A stretch of 9,656 bases of DNA from Porphyromonas sp. (GTDB lineage Bacteria; Bacteroidota; Bacteroidia; Bacteroidales; Porphyromonadaceae), in assembly GCA_029983505.1 (NCBI GenBank), contig JASBZK010000055.1, positions 1 through 9,656 of the forward strand, in the 5' to 3' direction. Below, one piece after another: positions 6,157 through 9,656 of this stretch. The notes below the pieces were generated by a model, which searched no databases, was not told where the DNA came from, and was given only the letters and a program-made list of their open reading frames with translations. The translations under genes and the position numbers were made by a program. The first letter of the stretch is position 1; each line of letters starts with the position of its first letter.

Positions 6157-7383
6157 TTACTCCTCAGTGGCAGACGTGAGGGATTGGGAGACCTTGCCGC
6201 TAAGCTCGGAGATCTTACGGGCGGAGGTGAGGATGCCCTGTTTGCCCCTCAGCCTACTGTCGAAAGCGTTGTACGCCTTCTCAAGGTCTCCTATCTTTTT
6301 GCCTATGTTTTCCATCTCCGGCACCATCCGCTCGGCGCGTTCGATGAGTCGGGCGGCGTGCTCCGAGAGCTCACGGTAGTTACGCATCTGTGCGTCCTGG
6401 GTCCACGCGATACGGATCAGACGGAGGAGGACCATCAAGTTCTGCTGAGAGGCGAGGAAGACCCCCGCGTCGATGGCCTCCTGCCACAGGTCGGGTTGCT
6501 CTTGGTAGGCGAGACTGAGCGCCATCTCATTGGGGACAAACATCACCACGTAATCGAGGGCTTTGCGGGGCTCTTTTACGAAAGTCTGGTACTTCTTCCG
6601 TCTCAGTTCGTCGATATGGTCACGGACACTGCGGAGGTTCTCTTTGGATTTGAGGGCGCGCGTCTCGTCGTCCTCCGCTTCAATATAAGCCGTGAAAGCG
6701 GTGAGGGAGACTTTGCTGTCGATGATGATGTCTTTGTCGTCGGGGAAATGGAGGATGAAGTCGGGGCGGAGGGCGTTACCGACCTCGCCTTTGAGCGTCA
6801 CCTGGGTCTCGTAGTCGACGCCTTCCGTGAAGTTCTCGAGGTCAAGCAGACGGCGGAGCTGCTCTTCGCCCCAGTTGCCCTGCAGTTTGGGCTTGGCACG
6901 GAGGGCAGAGGCGAGGGCATCGGCTTTGAGCCCGACGGCTTTGCTCTCTTTCATCATATTGTCCATCGCTTCACGGAGTGCGCCTTCGCGCTTCGCGTCG
7001 CTCTCACTGCTCTCTTTGAGCGCCTTTTCCATCTTCGTAATCGTCTCCTTGAGGGGCGTGATGAGGGCATCCATAGAGGAGCGGTTCGTCTCGGAGAGCT
7101 CCCGGGATCGTCTCTGCGTGATCTCTTCGCTCAGCGCCTTGAAGCGGTCTTCCTGCGCCCTACTCTGCTCTGCAAAAGTTTCTTTTTGGAGGAGGAGCGC
7201 TTCGTCACGGAGTCGGAGTTCGTTGCGGTACCGCTCGTCGCGCTCGCGGAGCGCCTCCTCTTTCAGTTCCAGAGTGCCGGTGAGCTGCCGGTTTCGGAGG
7301 AGATTTTTGACGAAAAGGTACAGAAAGAGGACAGAGAGAAGGAAGAAGAGCGCTATAAGGAAAAGATAAAGGGAGGATTGCAT
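6157..7383 (-). CDS. rmuC: RmuC family DNA recombination protein
   Basis: This 408-residue protein has the RmuC layout: an N-terminal membrane anchor (about residues 5-28, strongly hydrophobic), a long charged coiled coil (about 35-150) and the conserved C-terminal domain with its hallmarks QGNWGEEQLRRLL (168-180), RPDFILHFPDDKDIIIDSKV (206-225) and MFVPNEMALSLA (281-292). The PD and DSK residues (207-208, 222-224) fit a PD-(D/E)xK-like nuclease core. In Escherichia coli loss of RmuC raises recombination at inverted repeats; its exact substrate remains uncertain, so activity here is inferred from family. The gene follows the serine hydrolase after 39 bp and probably shares its transcript, which would end at the hairpin at 5974-6018. 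There is no sign of disruption. Confidence 0.93.
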   Translation of the reverse strand: MQSSLYLFLIALFFLLSVLFLYLFVKNLLRNRQLTGTLELKEEALRERDERYRNELRLRDEALLLQKETFAEQSRAQEDRFKALSEEITQRRSRELSETNRSSMDALITPLKETITKMEKALKESSESDAKREGALREAMDNMMKESKAVGLKADALASALRAKPKLQGNWGEEQLRRLLDLENFTEGVDYETQVTLKGEVGNALRPDFILHFPDDKDIIIDSKVSLTAFTAYIEAEDDETRALKSKENLRSVRDHIDELRRKKYQTFVKEPRKALDYVVMFVPNEMALSLAYQEQPDLWQEAIDAGVFLASQQNLMVLLRLIRIAWTQDAQMRNYRELSEHAARLIERAERMVPEMENIGKKIGDLEKAYNAFDSRLRGKQGILTSARKISELSGKVSQSLTSATEE

Positions 7384-7422
7384 CTCGGATTAGGACGGGA
7401 AAAGAAGGAATACGGAAAAGGA

Positions 7423-9285
7423 TTATTTTTTCAGAGCCTCATAGATGACGCTCTGGATGCGGGTGCGGATGTCCATTTGACTGAGCTTGGGATTCCATCG
7501 CGTTGGAGCGCCGCGGTTGGATAGGAAGACGTAGACGATGTCGTTATCCGGGTCTACCCAAAAGCAGGTGCCCGTGAAGCCCGTGTGTCCATACGTGGAG
7601 AGGGGCGCTTCGTCTGCCGTATTGCCGGGTCTGCCGTGTCCCCTGTGACGGTCGAAGCCCATAGCGTAAGGGCTTACGTCGTCCCTCGCTGTCGTAAAGC
7701 GGCGCAGTACAGCCTCATCGATGAATCTCAGCCCACCGTAGACGCCGCCATTGGCATACATCTGGGCAAGGACGGCCAGGTCGCGGGCATTGCCGAAGAG
7801 ACCCGCGTTGCCACTCACGCCCCCAAGCATCGCGGCGGCTTCGTCGTCCACGTCGCCACGGAGGGTCTGTTTGCGAAGGAAAAGCTCACGGGAGCCTTCC
7901 GCGATCGCACTCCGTGAGTAATGGCGCAGAGGACGGTAAAGGAGCCTCTTCAGCCCCAGAGGGCTGGCAAATTTTCGGCTGAAGAGTTCGTCCAAGCTCT
8001 TACCGTAGACCGCTTCGAGCACGTCCTGGACGATGAGGTAGTCGATGTCCGAGTAACGGTAGCCGCTGCTTAGGATAGCGCCCCGAATCTCTTTCCTCAT
8101 AGCGGGACGCACCTTCGGAGAGAGGTAATACCCTTGGGCCATTCGGATGGGGAAAAGCTCCGAAGAGTCCCGCCGGACGAAACGCTTCCGGTAGCTCCAG
8201 TCGTCCCGTGCGAAGTCCCGCGCCGCTATCTGCACCGGGTGATCTGCCGACCGTCCCCGGCGGATGAGCGGGTCGTCGTAGGAATTGGGGTCTATGAGTA
8301 TCTCCTTATAAAACTGGATGACTGCGGGCAGACCCGCGGCGTGAAAGAGGAACTGCCTCAGCCTGAGGTTCTCTTTGTCCGAGTCCCTGAGGTAATCGAG
8401 GTACTTGGAGGCTTTGTCCTCTGGCGAAAGCAGACCCTGACTCACAGCCATCATCACGAGGGCATCTGCGGAGGCCGCTTTGGTGACGGAAGCGAGATCG
8501 TAAAGCGTGGAGAGGTCGTTGGGCTCTTGCTTCGAGGCATCCTTATATCCGAAAGCCTTCTCATACACTATGAAGCCGTCTTTTGCCACCAAAACCTGCG
8601 CACCGGGATAAGCACCGGCGCTGATACCTTCCTCCGCTATGGCATCTATTTTCTGCAAGACCGTACCGTCCAATCCGACCTCATCCGGCGCGGCGTATCC
8701 CAAACGTATCTTCGTTGTCTTCAGCCCGTACCCTTTCTTGAAAAGGATGGAGAGGTCTTTTGTCGCCACGTCCTCAAACGCACGTTCACCGGACAGTAAT
8801 CCGGCCATTTTCCCGAGCGTCTCCTTTGACGAATCTTCCGCATACACAAGGCACGTCGCGAGAGAGACGGCGCGTCGCATCGCCTTGGTCTGTGCGACAC
8901 CTTCCGTCAGGATGAGTGTGGCGGGGCGCTTTCGGAGTAAATCTTCGATCTCTCCCGCATCGCCTTCGCCTCCGGGCAGCACAGCCACCAAAAGCCGGTC
9001 ATACAACCCCAGCGTCTTGAGCAAAGAGAGGTTTTCCGCAGAGTAAAGGTCTCCGAAAAGATAGAGATCGACTTCGAGAAAATTTCGGTTCAAGCCCGCC
9101 TCCAAAGCGGAGAGATCCCCGTCACCGAATTGCACCAAAGCAATCTTCGGCTGCCCCTCGATAGGTACTCTGCCGCCCTCATTCTTTAGGAGAACGACGC
9201 CGCCCGGACTTTGAGCCGGGAGCAGCATAGGGAGCAAAAATAGGGAGAGTGCAAATATCAATCTTAAAGTATCTGTAAGGCGCAT
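7423..9285 (-). CDS. exported serine hydrolase: GH3 C-terminal-like domain plus beta-lactamase/PBP4-like domain
   Basis: From ATG 9285 this is 620 residues. Residues 1-25 form a signal peptide (MRLTD, a leucine-rich core, then PAQS), so the protein is periplasmic or surface-exposed. VVLLKNEGG (30-38) followed by PI and KIALVQFG is the usual opening of the GH3 C-terminal domain, continuing to about 180. A serine beta-lactamase-fold domain starts near GAYPGAQVLVAKDG (about 224-237) and has Ser266-x-x-Lys269 (SVTK), Tyr411-Ser-Asp and His567-Thr-Gly. Known Bacteroidota relatives join a full NagZ-like GH3 hexosaminidase to this hydrolase domain in about 1000 residues. Here the GH3 catalytic half is absent. 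Its substrate, perhaps peptidoglycan peptides, is inferred. The frame stays open to ATG 9369 and offers ATG 9312; I chose 9285 because it gives the best signal peptide. rmuC follows after 39 bp. Confidence 0.85.
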   Translation of the reverse strand: MRLTDTLRLIFALSLFLLPMLLPAQSPGGVVLLKNEGGRVPIEGQPKIALVQFGDGDLSALEAGLNRNFLEVDLYLFGDLYSAENLSLLKTLGLYDRLLVAVLPGGEGDAGEIEDLLRKRPATLILTEGVAQTKAMRRAVSLATCLVYAEDSSKETLGKMAGLLSGERAFEDVATKDLSILFKKGYGLKTTKIRLGYAAPDEVGLDGTVLQKIDAIAEEGISAGAYPGAQVLVAKDGFIVYEKAFGYKDASKQEPNDLSTLYDLASVTKAASADALVMMAVSQGLLSPEDKASKYLDYLRDSDKENLRLRQFLFHAAGLPAVIQFYKEILIDPNSYDDPLIRRGRSADHPVQIAARDFARDDWSYRKRFVRRDSSELFPIRMAQGYYLSPKVRPAMRKEIRGAILSSGYRYSDIDYLIVQDVLEAVYGKSLDELFSRKFASPLGLKRLLYRPLRHYSRSAIAEGSRELFLRKQTLRGDVDDEAAAMLGGVSGNAGLFGNARDLAVLAQMYANGGVYGGLRFIDEAVLRRFTTARDDVSPYAMGFDRHRGHGRPGNTADEAPLSTYGHTGFTGTCFWVDPDNDIVYVFLSNRGAPTRWNPKLSQMDIRTRIQSVIYEALKK

Positions 9286-9390
9286 CACGGGCGGTCTGAT
9301 TATCCGGTACATCGGGGTTAGTCCCATTTCGGTGCCTTTGACGAAGACTCCATCTATAAAGGTACCCATTTTTTAGAAAGAACCGGGCTG

Positions 9391-9422
9391 CATATTTTCC
9401 CCGGGGGGCACTCTGTCCCAAA
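9391..9422 (-). promoter_or_regulatory. weak promoter candidate for the serine hydrolase-rmuC transcript
   Basis: On the minus strand TTTG (9422 to 9419) is followed after 20 nt by AAAATATG (9398 to 9391). The -33 element and the spacing are right, but the -7 element matches TAnnTTTG at only four of the six defined positions. It would start transcription near 9384, about 100 nt before the chosen ATG at 9285. No better candidate was seen between 9286 and 9479. Confidence 0.3.
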
Positions 9423-9429
9423 CTTGCCC

Positions 9430-9466
9430 TATCTTTGTAACAGCCGTTACAGTAACCGCCGTTACA
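9430..9466 (+). promoter_or_regulatory. plus-strand -7 element overlapped by two tandem GTAAC/GTTAC palindromes (operator-like)
   Basis: TATCTTTG (9430-9437) matches TAnnTTTG exactly, though no -33 TTTG lies at the proper distance. Starting inside it are two tandem 15-bp units, TGTAACAGCCGTTAC (9436-9450) and AGTAACCGCCGTTAC (9451-9465), differing at two positions. Each is an interrupted palindrome (GTAAC-N4-GTTAC), and the junction forms a third (GTTAC-A-GTAAC). Position over the -7 element and start site is what a repressor operator would look like. The regulator is unknown. Confidence 0.55.
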
Positions 9467-9479
9467 AAGTCAAAGCACT

Positions 9480-9572
9480 ATGAAGTTTTACGATCGAATC
9501 AGTGAATTAAAAGCCAAAGCGCTACCCAAATACAACATCACACCCATCTGCCTCACGCTCGAAGATATGTAA
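9480..9572 (+). CDS. possible 30-residue peptide, unrecognised
   Basis: An ATG at 9480, 14 bp after the tandem palindromes, opens a 30-codon frame ending in TAA (9570-9572). The product begins MKFYDRISELKAKALPKYN and ends LTLEDM. It is mildly basic in the first half and has no clear signal peptide or membrane segment. I do not recognise it. The only support is its position behind a TAnnTTTG element with operator-like palindromes. It could be a leader peptide, the remnant 5' end of a decayed gene (for example a regulator that once bound the palindromes), or a chance frame. No other plus-strand gene is visible in the remaining 84 bp. Confidence 0.3.
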   Translation: MKFYDRISELKAKALPKYNITPICLTLEDM

Positions 9573-9588
9573 GGGAGAGCCTATCAAA

Positions 9589-9648
9589 TTTCGGTCAGAC
9601 CAAAAAGAAATTCTCTCCCGTACCCACACGATAACTTCGGCCTGTATC
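9589..9648 (+). repeat. box-family repeat copy near the right edge
   Basis: GGTCAGACC (9593-9601) and GGCCTGTATC (9639-9648, continuing TCGC) are box-family members in inverted orientation. TTTCGGTCAGACC (9589-9601) is identical to the minus strand at 3917 to 3905. CACACGATAACTT (9625-9637) matches CACACGAAACTT at 3904 to 3893 with one extra base. The two copies differ mainly by 23 extra bases here (9602-9624). This is the strongest evidence that the boxes belong to a dispersed repeat rather than arising by chance. Confidence 0.6.
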
Positions 9649-9656
9649 TCGCACTT

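Noticed and set aside
5872..7524. Long plus-strand open frame of about 550 codons across the gap and rmuC, with similar long frames at 1118-2185, 2428-3801 and 3608-5107
   Set aside because: They are antisense to clearly recognised genes, show no recognisable family motifs, and have the composition expected when codon-biased GC-rich genes are read backwards.
9286..9369. Longer N-terminus for the serine hydrolase starting at 9369 or 9312
   Set aside because: The extra residues would put up to 28 residues before an otherwise standard signal peptide. ATG 9285 gives a normal one, although 9312 cannot be excluded.

Overview
The window looks like a chromosomal segment of an anaerobic, amino-acid-fermenting Bacteroidota, most plausibly a Porphyromonas-like member of Bacteroidales. 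This rests on TAnnTTTG-type promoter elements, starts without clear Shine-Dalgarno sequences, a moderately high GC content, and a beta-lactamase-fold protein with a GH3-derived front end, a type known from this phylum. The genus is an inference, not something the sequence proves. Seven substantial genes are present, all on the minus strand, so the biological order runs from high to low coordinates. The long plus-strand open frames are shadows of these genes.

Right part (about 9.5 to 6.2 kb): a secreted serine hydrolase with a GH3 C-terminal-like front end and a beta-lactamase fold is followed after 39 bp by rmuC. Downstream of rmuC lies a large hairpin with an A-tract on one side and a T-tract on the other, which fits a terminator working in both directions.

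Left part (5.8 kb to the left edge): a glutamate mutase/methylaspartate operon in the order glmS, glmL, glmE, mal and an AtuA-like (DUF1446) gene cut by the window edge. GlmS (cobalamin subunit) and GlmE (catalytic barrel) together convert L-glutamate to (2S,3S)-3-methylaspartate with adenosylcobalamin. GlmL is the ASKHA-fold ATPase partner. Methylaspartate ammonia-lyase then releases ammonia to give mesaconate. The next steps of the known pathway, mesaconate hydration and citramalate cleavage to acetate and pyruvate, have no recognised gene here. The AtuA-like protein sits where one might be, and its role is open. A good Bacteroidota promoter candidate lies about 100 bp upstream of glmS.

The most unusual signal is non-coding. 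A family of roughly 10-bp boxes (consensus GGYMYGTAYC, often continuing CTC) occurs in clusters of two to five in the larger gaps (2241-2320, 3818-3936, 5980-6059, 9593-9648). The boxes usually sit in inverted pairs and form hairpins. Two distant clusters share additional sequence beyond the boxes, which supports a true dispersed repeat family. At the right edge a divergent promoter-like region carries two 15-bp tandem GTAAC/GTTAC palindromes in front of a tiny unrecognised ORF.
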